Shown: positions 50,660-59,438 of the stretch, piece by piece
Layout: the number at the start of each line of letters is the position of its first letter
Numbering within the stretch: the first letter of the stretch is position 1
Assembly: GCF_002502735.1 (NCBI RefSeq)
Contig: NZ_DAQC01000001.1
Span: 737,229 to 801,228 of the forward strand
Source of the DNA: Methanoregula sp. UBA64
GTDB lineage: Archaea; Halobacteriota; Methanomicrobia; Methanomicrobiales; Methanospirillaceae
DNA: 64,000 nucleotides
Direction: 5' to 3'
Position numbers and translations under genes: made by a program
The notes under the pieces: model-generated
What the model saw: only the letters and a program-made list of their open reading frames with translations
What the model was told of the DNA's origin: nothing
Database searches by the model: none

Positions 50660-52045
50660 ATGGGAGATCCAGATACACGAAAGGTAATGAAAATAGGGTT
50701 CCTGATACTGGCAATGCTCTTTTTTAGTGTACCTGTACCGGCGATGAGTGGGACCGGAACAAAATATGTCGGCAGTATCGCACCAGGTGGAACGGACACC
50801 TTCAGGATGAGCTTTGGGATCGGACCAAATGAAGATCCGTCAGATATATCTGTTCAGGTAATGGGATTCGGTCAGTCAATGGACACAGGGTTTGTACCTG
50901 TGGATCCCGCAAACGACACGAACCCGTACTCGGCGAGAACCTTTATCTCTCTTGACAATACGACCATCCACCTGAAGCCCGGCATGACACAACAGGTAAC
51001 TGCAACGATCACACTCCCAAAGAATGTGGGACCGGGAGGACGATATGCGATCATTTACGTACATTCCATCCCGGCTGCCGGGGGACAGGCAACGATTGCA
51101 ACAGCAGTCGTTATACCCGTCTTGATCACGGTTTCAGAAACACAACCGTCACTGACCGGTAGCATCGAAAATGTAAATGTGGGAGATTTGACGGCGGGTC
51201 AACCGGTAATCGTAACTACCACATTCAGGAACACAGGAAATTACCATTATCGGTATACCATAAACAGTGTTACGGTCACTGACTCCAATAAGAACATACT
51301 GGCAACAGGCACTACACAACCGTCAGAGAACTCTGTTATTCCCGGTAATACCGTTCAATATATCGTACAGCCGGAAGTAAAAAACCTACCAGAGGGAACA
51401 TACACCGTCGATTCAAAGGTTCTCCGTGAGAATGGGCAGGTTCTCGATGAGAAAGCTTCAATATTCTCCGTAAAGTCGAATTATGTACCGCCGGTAACCG
51501 AGTCCAGCATCACGCTCACCCCGGGAAGTGCCGGAACCCTGACATCCCCGGATGGCCGGTACTCGATCTCATTTCCACAGGGTGCAATGCTGGGTGATGC
51601 CGTGGTGACCCTGAAGCCGTACTCGCATGACAAACTACCCTCAGCACCAACGGATGCAGGTCTTGGGGCAACCTGTTTTGAGATCACCGGGCTATCAGGG
51701 TTACTTAGCAAGGACGCCACGGTCACAGTCACCTATTCGGCAGACGATCTCACAGGCGCAGGTGGAGATACTTCAAAACTAAAACTCTCCTACTATGATG
51801 CTGCCCAGAATGCATGGGTCATCCTGCCCACGCAGGTAGATGCAGGGAAAACCACACTGACTACCACGACCAACCACTTGAGTGTCTGGGCAGTCATGAT
51901 CTCATCATCAACCACAGGTAGTGCTACTTCAGGATCCACTCCCGGGACGGCTGCCACCCAGAGTCCCCTCTCTCTGACCGTGATTATTATTTCACTTATT
52001 ATTGCTGGCATTATGGTTAAAAGGAGCATCCGGAAACAGGAATGA
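50660..52045 (+). CDS. Surface protein, WxL-interacting (DUF916-like) with C-terminal membrane anchor
   Basis: A 461-residue secreted protein. After a signal peptide (about residues 8-32), residues about 40-170 resemble the DUF916 (WxL-interacting) domain: a conserved IAPGGTDTFRMSF start and TTIHLKPGMTQQVTATITLP followed by GGRYAIIYV. A second beta domain (about 175-285, PSLTGSIENVNVGDL...GTYTVDSKV) resembles its host-binding partner domain. A later beta domain and a C-terminal helix (LTVIIISLIIAGIMV) with a basic tail anchor it. The ATG at 50660 has a GAGGAGA upstream. It overlaps the next gene by ATGA. Confidence 0.72.
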   Translation: MGDPDTRKVMKIGFLILAMLFFSVPVPAMSGTGTKYVGSIAPGGTDTFRMSFGIGPNEDPSDISVQVMGFGQSMDTGFVPVDPANDTNPYSARTFISLDNTTIHLKPGMTQQVTATITLPKNVGPGGRYAIIYVHSIPAAGGQATIATAVVIPVLITVSETQPSLTGSIENVNVGDLTAGQPVIVTTTFRNTGNYHYRYTINSVTVTDSNKNILATGTTQPSENSVIPGNTVQYIVQPEVKNLPEGTYTVDSKVLRENGQVLDEKASIFSVKSNYVPPVTESSITLTPGSAGTLTSPDGRYSISFPQGAMLGDAVVTLKPYSHDKLPSAPTDAGLGATCFEITGLSGLLSKDATVTVTYSADDLTGAGGDTSKLKLSYYDAAQNAWVILPTQVDAGKTTLTTTTNHLSVWAVMISSSTTGSATSGSTPGTAATQSPLSLTVIIISLIIAGIMVKRSIRKQE

Positions 52046-54195
52046 ATCAAAATCATTTTTCCGGCCTGATTGTTCTCGGTTTTTTTCTTTGTCTGACATC
52101 AGGATTTCTTATTGCTCCCTCATACGCGGGAACCGGTGGGACAATGACCCTTTCCGGGGACATCGCACTGATTACCTACAATATCTCAGCTACCGGGATC
52201 GATGATAAAAATGCCACCATCACATGGAAAACGAACGGTAATGCGAACAGTACCGTTGAATACGGCACCACTACCGACTATGGTTCAACGAGCTCGGATG
52301 CGGTGATGAAATCCTCGCACATGATAGGATTGTACAGCCTCTCTTCTCATACAACATACCATTACCGGGTAAGATCCACGACAATAGACAGCATCTCCGC
52401 CACCAGCGGGGATGCAACGTTTACCACCCTTTATTCCACCGGGACTCCCGTCGCCACCCAAAGCCAGGGAACCACGTTCTCCGGGGTTACCGCAACCACA
52501 ACGAACGGCGCCCAGCAGGTTAATCTCACCCATTCTACGCTCACCGGGACTACTTCTGTTTCCGGAAACACAGTTACCGTCAGTAATCCGGGAAACGGGT
52601 GGTCCAGCCTGAAATATACCGGAACCGTACAACAGGATGCCGGGCTGAATATCAGCATCAGTAATGTCCAGAGGGTGGTCATGGAAAGCACCCCGGTGAC
52701 CACCGATCTTGGCGGGAGTGTCGGAGCGGTCAGCACCAAGATTAGTGTCCCCTTAACTCAACCGGTGACCGGAACTCCCCTCCAACAGAATATCATCGCA
52801 GGTGCAACCAGCTCCGCGACCAGTGCCTTCCAGCTTGCAGCCACGAGCAGCAGTCTCGATATCAAATCGGTGGCATATACCGTGGAGTTCACGAATACAG
52901 ACTCCGTGAATGCCAATCTGGGCGGTGACGGCGTGACCCTGAATCTGGGGATCGACCATGCCTGGGTGGATGCAAACGGGGGCCGGGGTGCCATCAAAAT
53001 CCTGCGATCCGGGGAGGACGGGAGAAAAGAAGTACTGACTACGCACTATACGACCAGTTCCGGCTCAACCGATTATTTCGAAGCAGTCTCCCCCCACGGG
53101 CTTTCGGTCTTCGGTATAGCTGCGGTAGCGTCAACGGGTGGCAACAATGGGGGAGGTAATTCCGGCGGCGGGGATACCGGCGGAGGGGGCGGGAGCGGCG
53201 ATGGAGGCCAGGCTGGAGGGTTCTTCTCCGCCCTGTTCGGTGCCCCTGCAGCACCGCCGGCTGCACCGGCCCTGCCACCCCAACGGGCGCCGTATGAGAA
53301 AAACGTGACCGTGACAACCCGGTCGCTTTCGGTTGCGGGACTCATGGCAACCCGGGACACAGCTGGGTTACCAACCCTTCACCTTGCCACCCGATTGGCC
53401 GAACAGTCCGGTGCCAATATCTCCGTACAGGGTAACGTTATCACCATCAACCAGCCGGGGTTTGCCCTGACGCTTGAAACCCGTGACATTCCCCATATGG
53501 AAAATGATGTAATTTCCGGCACGATCTCAGGAGCTGGTGTAAGTACAGCACCGGCTTTTGCACAAACGGATGCGGGTAATGTCTCTGTTGCGGTCAGTAC
53601 TCCGATAACAGGAATTCCGGAGAATGCCGTCATCTCCATTGCTATCCCCCAGGCGATTAACCGTGACATTGTAGATGCATTCCGGTCTGCCGCGGAGAGT
53701 GCTTCCGGGGAACTAACCGGGATCGCTTACAGCGCTTCGGTGGATACTATCAACCTTACCGCAGCCGGTCCGGCGACCGTAACGATGACCATCTCGCCGG
53801 AATGGGTCCATGCATATGGGGGAATCTCCGCCATCACCATTGCCCGTCTGGATGATGACGGAACTGCCGAGCTGCTTGTGACAAATTATTCCGGTACGGA
53901 CCCTGCCGAAAATCTCGTATTTGTGGGAAGTTCGCCCAAAGGATTCTCCACTTTCGGCCTCGTCAGTGTAAAACACCAGAATATTCCGGTTCAGACCTCG
54001 CCCGAACCAGCATCTCCTGCATCCTCCTCAACCCCCGCAGGCATGGACAATGTCACAACCGGGATACCGTTTGTTGGCGATCCTCTCCTTCTGATAATGG
54101 GACTGGTGGTCTGTGTAGTGGCAGGGTTACTGGGTGTTGTCATTTATTGGATACGATTCCGTAAACCCGCAAAGAAAGACTCCAAAAAAGGATGA
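52042..54195 (+). CDS. Large surface protein with FN3-like and PGF-pre-PGF-type domains
   Basis: A 717-residue secreted protein. The signal peptide (residues 1-29) is followed by a fibronectin-like domain (about 38-130, ATITWKTNGNANSTVEYGTTTDYG), and two related domains of the PGF-pre-PGF type (about 200-360 and 470-655) with HAWVDANGG...AIKILR and SPHGLSVFGI, repeated as PEWVHAYGG and SPKGFSTFGL. Between them is a Gly/Ser/Pro linker. A C-terminal helix (about 675-700) and basic tail anchor it. Several NxT/S glycosylation sequons occur. It overlaps the DUF916-like gene by four bases. Confidence 0.8.
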   Translation: MNQNHFSGLIVLGFFLCLTSGFLIAPSYAGTGGTMTLSGDIALITYNISATGIDDKNATITWKTNGNANSTVEYGTTTDYGSTSSDAVMKSSHMIGLYSLSSHTTYHYRVRSTTIDSISATSGDATFTTLYSTGTPVATQSQGTTFSGVTATTTNGAQQVNLTHSTLTGTTSVSGNTVTVSNPGNGWSSLKYTGTVQQDAGLNISISNVQRVVMESTPVTTDLGGSVGAVSTKISVPLTQPVTGTPLQQNIIAGATSSATSAFQLAATSSSLDIKSVAYTVEFTNTDSVNANLGGDGVTLNLGIDHAWVDANGGRGAIKILRSGEDGRKEVLTTHYTTSSGSTDYFEAVSPHGLSVFGIAAVASTGGNNGGGNSGGGDTGGGGGSGDGGQAGGFFSALFGAPAAPPAAPALPPQRAPYEKNVTVTTRSLSVAGLMATRDTAGLPTLHLATRLAEQSGANISVQGNVITINQPGFALTLETRDIPHMENDVISGTISGAGVSTAPAFAQTDAGNVSVAVSTPITGIPENAVISIAIPQAINRDIVDAFRSAAESASGELTGIAYSASVDTINLTAAGPATVTMTISPEWVHAYGGISAITIARLDDDGTAELLVTNYSGTDPAENLVFVGSSPKGFSTFGLVSVKHQNIPVQTSPEPASPASSSTPAGMDNVTTGIPFVGDPLLLIMGLVVCVVAGLLGVVIYWIRFRKPAKKDSKKG

Positions 54196-54867
54196 GGAGG
54201 AGGTCCCCTCTCTTTTACAAAACAGGGAGGGAGGGGGCCGACACGAAAATTTCCGAATGAGGGGTGGGGGGCACAATTCATTTGTACGTGGAGGGGAGTA
54301 CCCCCTCCCTGCCATGCGATTACCCTGCTCCCTGATCGCGACCGAAGGGGTGGTCCCTACCCCCCTCTTTCACCTTATGTTCCATGCGAAACACACCTTT
54401 AGGGATGAGAAACAGGGGGGGTAGTTCCTCCTCTCTCTTACGGAACGGGGGGTGGGGGTACGTTAGCCAAAAAAATAAAACCGGGGGGAGGGGGGTGTCG
54501 GGAATTTTGGATGGCACCCCTCCGCCCGGAACTTTCGGGGAGGGGTAGGAGGCATGAGCCAAACTTTTCTAAAAAAAAGCCGGCTTCCGGAACCGAACTT
54601 TTTCCGGAAAGTTCGATACCAGCGGTGAACTTTTTTTGAAAAGTTCGATGCCGTTGATCAACTATTTTAGAAAAGTCCGGTAACGGCGATTAACTTTTTT
54701 TGGAAAGTTCGATTGCGTTGATCAGCTTTTTTATAAAAGTCCGGCAACGATGCCGGATATTTTTTGGAATTATCAGCGCAACACCTGTTTTTGGAAATAG
54801 CCAGGACTGTCGGCATGTACTTCTTGTCATGAAGCGGGAGAAAACACACGAAAAGATAAGAAAAAAT
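54196..54867. other. Noncoding island: G-rich tract and 32-bp repeat array
   Basis: No gene is visible. The first 360 bases have many G and C runs with small inverted repeats (for example around GGAGGGAGGGGG); the rest holds a 32-base tandem array (54596-54755). Confidence 0.6.
54596..54755. repeat. Tandem array of five 32-bp hairpin units
   Basis: Five consecutive units start with AACTTTTT-like sequence at 54596, 54628, 54660, 54692 and 54724, exactly 32 bases apart. Each unit can form a hairpin (AACTTTT...AAAAGTT). Units 2 and 4 end with CGATGCCGTTGATC-like sequence, units 3 and 5 with CCGGTAACG-like sequence, so the true period is a 64-base dimer. A weaker copy begins near 54562. Confidence 0.8.
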
Positions 54868-54951
54868 GCGAGGGATGGGATTCGAACCCAAGAACTCCTG
54901 CGAGACCAGGCCCTGAACCTGGCGCCGTTGACCTGGCTTGGCTACCCTCGC
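54868..54951 (-). tRNA. tRNA-Leu (CAG anticodon)
   Basis: An 84-base minus-strand tRNA: acceptor stem GCGAGGG/CCCTCGC, D arm GCC...GGC, anticodon stem CCAGG-TTCAGGG-CCTGG with anticodon CAG, a long variable arm typical of leucine (about CTCGCAGGAG), and the T loop GGTTCGAATCC. It decodes CUG. No CCA is encoded. A T-run (ATTTTTTCTTATC) directly follows the 3' end and should terminate transcription. Confidence 0.92.
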
Positions 54952-55036
54952 GCCGGATGATTTGCGCCTTAATAGATTATGTGCACGGTGTAATAAAGGT
55001 GCGGGAAAATAGGGGGTGCAAAAACAGGCATGAGAG

Positions 55037-56869
55037 TTAGTGCTTCTGCCCGTTCATGTATTTTTTGAGTTCCCGCTCGCGGAGCTCGATGCGCCGGATC
55101 TTCCCGGAGATTGTCTTTGGGAGCGAATCGACAAACTCAATCGCACGCGGGTACTTGTACGGCGCCGTCACCCTTTTCACGTGGCTCTGGAGCTCTTTTA
55201 CAAGCGCTTCCGAGGGCTGGACGCCCTCCCGTAAGATCACAAACGCTTTGACGATCATCCCCCGGATATCGTCCGGCGTTCCCACGACCGCGGCCTCCTG
55301 CACGGCCGGGTGCTCGATTAACGCACTCTCGACCTCGAATGGGCCGATACGATACCCGGACGCCTTGATCACATCGTCGTCGCGGCCGATGAACCAGAGA
55401 TAGCCGTCCTCGTCCTTGTAGGCCTTGTCGCCGGTATAATACCAGCCGTCGATAAAGGACTTCTTGTTCTCCTCGGGATTGTTGAGGTACTCAACAAACA
55501 TCCCGACCGGTTTCGGGTCGCACTTTATCGCGATCCGCCCTTCCTCGTGGACCCCGACCGGCTTTCCGTTCTCGTCGTGGAGCTCCACCACCCAGCCAGG
55601 CGAGGGCTTGCCCATCGACCCGAACTTGGGTTTCATGCAGGGGAACGTCCCGATCGAGAGCACCATCTCGGTCTGCCCGTATCCTTCGTAGATGGTCAGG
55701 CCCGTTGCATCCTTCCAGGCCTTGATGACCTCGGGATTGATCGGTTCGCCGGCGCTCACGCAGTGCCGGAGCTCGGTAAAATCGAACTTGTCGAGATCGG
55801 CGAGGATCAGCATCCGGTAGATCGTGGGCGGGCAGCAAAACGTGGATATACCGTACCGCTCGATGAGCGGGAGAAGTTCGGTTGCATTGAACCTGCCACG
55901 GATATCGTACACGAAGATCGCGGCACCCTGGAGCCACGGACCGTAGAGTTTGCCCCATGCGCTCTTTGCCCAGCCGGTGTCTGAGAAAGTGAAGTGGAGA
56001 TCGGTAGGGTGGACATCGTGCCAGAACCTTGAGGTCACGATGTGGCCGAGCGCATAGCTCTGGGAGTGGAGCACCATCTTTGCCTCGCCCGTGGTGCCCG
56101 AAGTAAAGAAGATCACCATCGGGTCCGTCGCCTTGGTCTTTTTCATGCCGGGGAGGTTAACCAGTTTTGCCGAGACCGGCGCCGGGTAGTCGAGCTCGAC
56201 CGGGTAACTGATCCAGTGCTCGCGTTTCCCGTCGATTAAGAACCGGCAGGTCAGGGACGGGCAGTCCTTTGCAATGGCATCGATCTTGTCGGCCTGGTCA
56301 AGAGAGGTGATCACCATCTTGATCTCTGCGGCATTGATCCGGTACTTTAAGTCGTGCTCGGTCAGCATGGTCGGCGCCGGGCAGTAGACTGCACCACGTT
56401 TGATGAGCGCAATCGTAGCGATCCACCACTCGGGGACTCTCGGGAGCATGATCATGACCCGGTCGCCTTTGTTGACGCCGTACTTGATGAGCATGTTCAC
56501 GACCTGGTTTGAGCTCCGCATCAGGTCCCAGAATGTGAACTTCTTCTCTTCGCCTTTCTGGTTGGTCCAGATCATGGCAAGCTTGTTCCGGTCCTTCTTG
56601 GCCCAGGCATCGATCACGTCGAAACCGAAATTGAAGTACTCGGGAACATCGATATGGAAGTCCCGGTAGGTCTCATCGTAATCGGTCATATTGGGTTCCG
56701 GCTTGCCATCCGTCTGTCCCATACAGGCAAGGGTTGCTGCACCGCCGCTGCTGAGCTGGCTGGTGCATGCCTCCGCGATCCAGTCGGACCGGGAGATCTT
56801 TTTTTGTTCGCATGCCCTGTCGATCTTCTCTGTCAGGGTATCGTCCATGGATACCGAGTACCGCACCAT
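55037..56869 (-). CDS. AMP-forming acyl-CoA synthetase with N-terminal ribbon-helix-helix domain
   Basis: A 610-residue ligase. From about residue 65 on it is a medium-chain acyl-CoA synthetase: the ATP motif MVIFFTSGTTGEAKM, YEGYGQTE, YYTGDKAYKDEDGYLWF and the catalytic lysine region TISGKIRR. Residues 1-42 (MVRYSVSMDDTLTEKIDR ... WIAEACTSQLS) match a CopG-type ribbon-helix-helix DNA-binding domain. This fusion is not standard for the enzyme. The ATG at 56869 has a weak AAAGG site. It may be a dual-function enzyme that senses its own substrate status, or a domain acquired for dimerisation. It stands alone next to the tRNA-Leu gene. Confidence 0.9.
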   Translation of the reverse strand: MVRYSVSMDDTLTEKIDRACEQKKISRSDWIAEACTSQLSSGGAATLACMGQTDGKPEPNMTDYDETYRDFHIDVPEYFNFGFDVIDAWAKKDRNKLAMIWTNQKGEEKKFTFWDLMRSSNQVVNMLIKYGVNKGDRVMIMLPRVPEWWIATIALIKRGAVYCPAPTMLTEHDLKYRINAAEIKMVITSLDQADKIDAIAKDCPSLTCRFLIDGKREHWISYPVELDYPAPVSAKLVNLPGMKKTKATDPMVIFFTSGTTGEAKMVLHSQSYALGHIVTSRFWHDVHPTDLHFTFSDTGWAKSAWGKLYGPWLQGAAIFVYDIRGRFNATELLPLIERYGISTFCCPPTIYRMLILADLDKFDFTELRHCVSAGEPINPEVIKAWKDATGLTIYEGYGQTEMVLSIGTFPCMKPKFGSMGKPSPGWVVELHDENGKPVGVHEEGRIAIKCDPKPVGMFVEYLNNPEENKKSFIDGWYYTGDKAYKDEDGYLWFIGRDDDVIKASGYRIGPFEVESALIEHPAVQEAAVVGTPDDIRGMIVKAFVILREGVQPSEALVKELQSHVKRVTAPYKYPRAIEFVDSLPKTISGKIRRIELRERELKKYMNGQKH

Positions 56870-57472
56870 GCCTTTACTGTTTGGTGGTGCACTTAATGAG
56901 CGTTTTGATGTGTTTGTGCACCAGTATTGTGGACTAAGAGGAGTGTTCCTGTGCACGATCTGTCGGGTTCGGCAGGATATTTGCACCACGGGAAAACCGA
57001 TCAAATCCCCCTACACAGGAACCGGCACCGTTCCGTACCTGCAGGTTGCCCGTGGTTTACGAACGGGCCGGGCTCCTGCTGTATCCAGGGGTATCCCACT
57101 CTCGTTTTCCGCTGCCTGATGTGCGGGATTCTCCCTCGGGAGCAACCCGGCCCGGCGGGCAGGTGTACCGTCCGTCAATTCGGGCACAGGGATAAGTATG
57201 GCAGGATATTTGCGCTCCTGCACGCATTGTCCCGGAAAGCATTTATCCTGCACCAGCTGCCCCAAGGAAAGCATTTAAACCATCCTCCAGATATCCCGGG
57301 ATCATACAAAAGGCGGATAACCGGAATGGAAGGGGCAGCGGAACGGGATAAGAGATCTCCGTACGTCCCCCGGCACAAATGCAGCCGTGACAAACACCCC
57401 GATCCTATTCTAAAAAAAGCAGTGCGGCAGGACAATTTCACCAGTCCTTCATCCCGCCGCGAGGTATATTAA
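56870..57472. other. Noncoding region with direct repeats and a tiny CxxC frame
   Basis: About 600 bases between divergent genes. It holds two copies of GGCAGGATATTTGC (56971-56984, 57200-57213), two of GGAAAGCATTTA (57234-57245, 57266-57277), and a possible 26-residue frame (57198-57278). Longer frames here lack protein-like features. Confidence 0.5.
57198..57278 (+). CDS. Possible 26-residue protein with two CxxC motifs
   Basis: An ATG frame encoding MAGYLRSCTHCPGKHLSC followed by TSCPKESI. Two CxxCP motifs in 14 residues suggest a tiny zinc knuckle. An AGGGAT site lies about five bases upstream. The 12- and 14-base direct repeats lie within it, so the pattern may come from repeated DNA rather than selection. 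Confidence 0.3.
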   Translation: MAGYLRSCTHCPGKHLSCTSCPKESI

Positions 57473-58459
57473 ATGAATGCCGAAATAAGCAGCCTGACTA
57501 GTCAGGCAAAGGGTTATGCTGAGGTATTGGACCAGCTCCGCAGTGAGATGAAGACCGTCATTGTCGGCCAGCGCGATGTGATCGACCGGCTTTTGATCGG
57601 TCTCTGTGCCGACGGTCACGTACTCCTCGAAGGGGTGCCGGGCATTGCAAAAACGCTCACCATCAAGACCCTATCGCAGTGCATTGACTGCAGCTTCGTG
57701 CGGATCCAGTTCACGCCCGATCTGCTGCCTGCCGATATCATGGGCACGAAGATCTACAACCAGAAAGACTCCACGTTCTCTACGATCAGGGGCCCGGTCT
57801 TTGCCCACTTCGTGCTCGCGGACGAGATCAACCGGGCGCCGCCCAAGGTGCAGTCCGCCCTTCTCGAAGCCATGCAGGAGCGCCAGGTGACAATCCAGGG
57901 AGAGACCCACCCGCTCCCCAAACCGTTCTTTGTCCTCGCTACCGAGAACCCGATCGAGTCCGAAGGCACGTACCCCTTGCCCGAGGCGCAGGTTGACCGG
58001 TTCATGTTCAAGGTGCTCATGACCTACCCGGAGAAGAACGACGAGGTTACCGTTCTCGACCGGTTCACGGAAGGGACGACGATCACCCCACGAAAGGTCG
58101 TGACAAAAGAAAAAATCCTCGAGATCCAGGCCTTCACCCAGAAGGTGTACGCGGACGCTGCGATCAAGAAGTATGCCTGCGAGCTCGTGGACGCGACCCG
58201 GCACCCGGATACCTACGGGATCGAAGAGGCAAAGTACATCGCGCTCGGTGCATCGCCCCGTGCCACGATCTTTTTAGTGCTCGGCGGCAAGGCTCATGCA
58301 CTCCTCGCCGGCCGCGGCTATGTAATTCCCGAGGACATCAAGGCCGTTGCCCACGATGTGCTGAGACACCGCATCCTCCTTACTTACGAAGGGGAGGCGG
58401 ACGGGATCACTACCGACCGGATCATCGAACGCATCCTTGGTATCGTTAAGGTGCCGTGA
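57473..58459 (+). CDS. MoxR-family AAA+ ATPase
   Basis: A 328-residue chaperone-like ATPase. Walker A GVPGIAKT (about residue 53), Walker B FVLADEINRAPPKVQ, the sensor VLATENPIESEGTYPLPEAQ and the LSPR/SPRA sensor-2-like ALGASPRATI are present. MoxR ATPases usually mature or activate VWA-domain partners, which are encoded just downstream. GAGGT lies before the ATG. It leads the four-gene operon. Confidence 0.93.
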   Translation: MNAEISSLTSQAKGYAEVLDQLRSEMKTVIVGQRDVIDRLLIGLCADGHVLLEGVPGIAKTLTIKTLSQCIDCSFVRIQFTPDLLPADIMGTKIYNQKDSTFSTIRGPVFAHFVLADEINRAPPKVQSALLEAMQERQVTIQGETHPLPKPFFVLATENPIESEGTYPLPEAQVDRFMFKVLMTYPEKNDEVTVLDRFTEGTTITPRKVVTKEKILEIQAFTQKVYADAAIKKYACELVDATRHPDTYGIEEAKYIALGASPRATIFLVLGGKAHALLAGRGYVIPEDIKAVAHDVLRHRILLTYEGEADGITTDRIIERILGIVKVP

Positions 58460-58541
58460 TCGCCATGACCCGTGCAGTGCCGATGCTGAGCAGGGCATTT
58501 TTCCTACCCGAAACAAGAGGTTCCTTTATGGGGGATGCGGG

Positions 58542-59438
58542 ATGGACGACCGCGCCGAACTGATCCGCCAGCTCAAAAAGATCGATCTTGCAACCGGCAT
58601 CCTTGTCGAAGGGCTCCAGTCCGGTCCGCACCACTCGGTCTTTAAGGGGCAGGGCATCGAGTTCTCCGAGATCCGCGAGTACGTGCCCGGGGACGATGTG
58701 CGCTCCATCGACTGGAAGGTGACGGCACGCTACAGCCGCCCGTTCATCAAGGAGTTCACCGAGGAGCGGGACCAGACGTTCTACTTTGTCGTGGACATCT
58801 CCGGGTCCTCGGGATTTGGCTCCGAGACAACAAAACAGAGAAAGATCCTCGAAGTAACAGCGAGCCTTGCGTTTGCGGCGGTAAAAAACAACGACCGGAT
58901 CGGCCTCGTGCTCTTCTCGGACCGGGTGGAGAAGTTCATCCCGGCCAAACGCGGGAGAAAACACCTGGCAAACCTCTTCAACGTGATGATCGACCATGCG
59001 GCAGCGTCGCAAAAGACCGATCTGGCCGCCGCGGCCCGGTTCCTTGCCGGTGCCCTCTCGCGCCGGTGTTCGATTGTCATCCTCTCGGACTTTGCGTCCC
59101 CGGACTTTTTCCTGCCGCTCCGGATCCTCCGGCGCCGCCACGAGGTGCTTGCGATCCGGGTCGCCGACCCGCGGGAACTCGACCTGCCCGATGTGGGCTT
59201 AATAGAACTCGAAGACCCCGAGACCGGTGAGCAGGTCCTTGTCGATACTTCGGACCCGGTCTTCCGCGAGCGCTACAGCGAGCTCGTTACGGAAGCAGAC
59301 CGGCGCCTGCACGCGGACTTTGCAAAGAACCGGATCCCGGAGACGGCGCTTTTGACTGACGAACCCTACGACATCCCGTTAAAACGGTTCTTTGGCGGGG
59401 TGGCAAAGAGGAGGGCGGGCTATGTCCGGGTTTTATGA
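58542..59438 (+). CDS. DUF58 protein with VWA-like fold
   Basis: A 298-residue protein with the DUF58 signature FSEIREYVPGDDVRSIDWK followed by a VWA-like domain (FVVDISGSSGFG). The partial metal site DxSxS is visible. The ATG at 58542 (MDDRAEL) is chosen, giving a normal N-terminus; the frame is open upstream. Its 3' end overlaps the VWA gene by 17 bases. The MoxR-DUF58 pair is widespread; the client process is unknown. Confidence 0.9.
   Translation: MDDRAELIRQLKKIDLATGILVEGLQSGPHHSVFKGQGIEFSEIREYVPGDDVRSIDWKVTARYSRPFIKEFTEERDQTFYFVVDISGSSGFGSETTKQRKILEVTASLAFAAVKNNDRIGLVLFSDRVEKFIPAKRGRKHLANLFNVMIDHAAASQKTDLAAAARFLAGALSRRCSIVILSDFASPDFFLPLRILRRRHEVLAIRVADPRELDLPDVGLIELEDPETGEQVLVDTSDPVFRERYSELVTEADRRLHADFAKNRIPETALLTDEPYDIPLKRFFGGVAKRRAGYVRVL

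Noticed and set aside
54596..54755. CRISPR array
   Set aside because: The units follow each other without unique spacers; the 32-base period is all repeat, and no cas genes are present.
56927..57472. 181-residue open frame ending at the moxR start
   Set aside because: It has no recognisable domain, an atypical His/Arg/Pro-rich composition and contains direct repeats; moxR has its own ribosome binding site.
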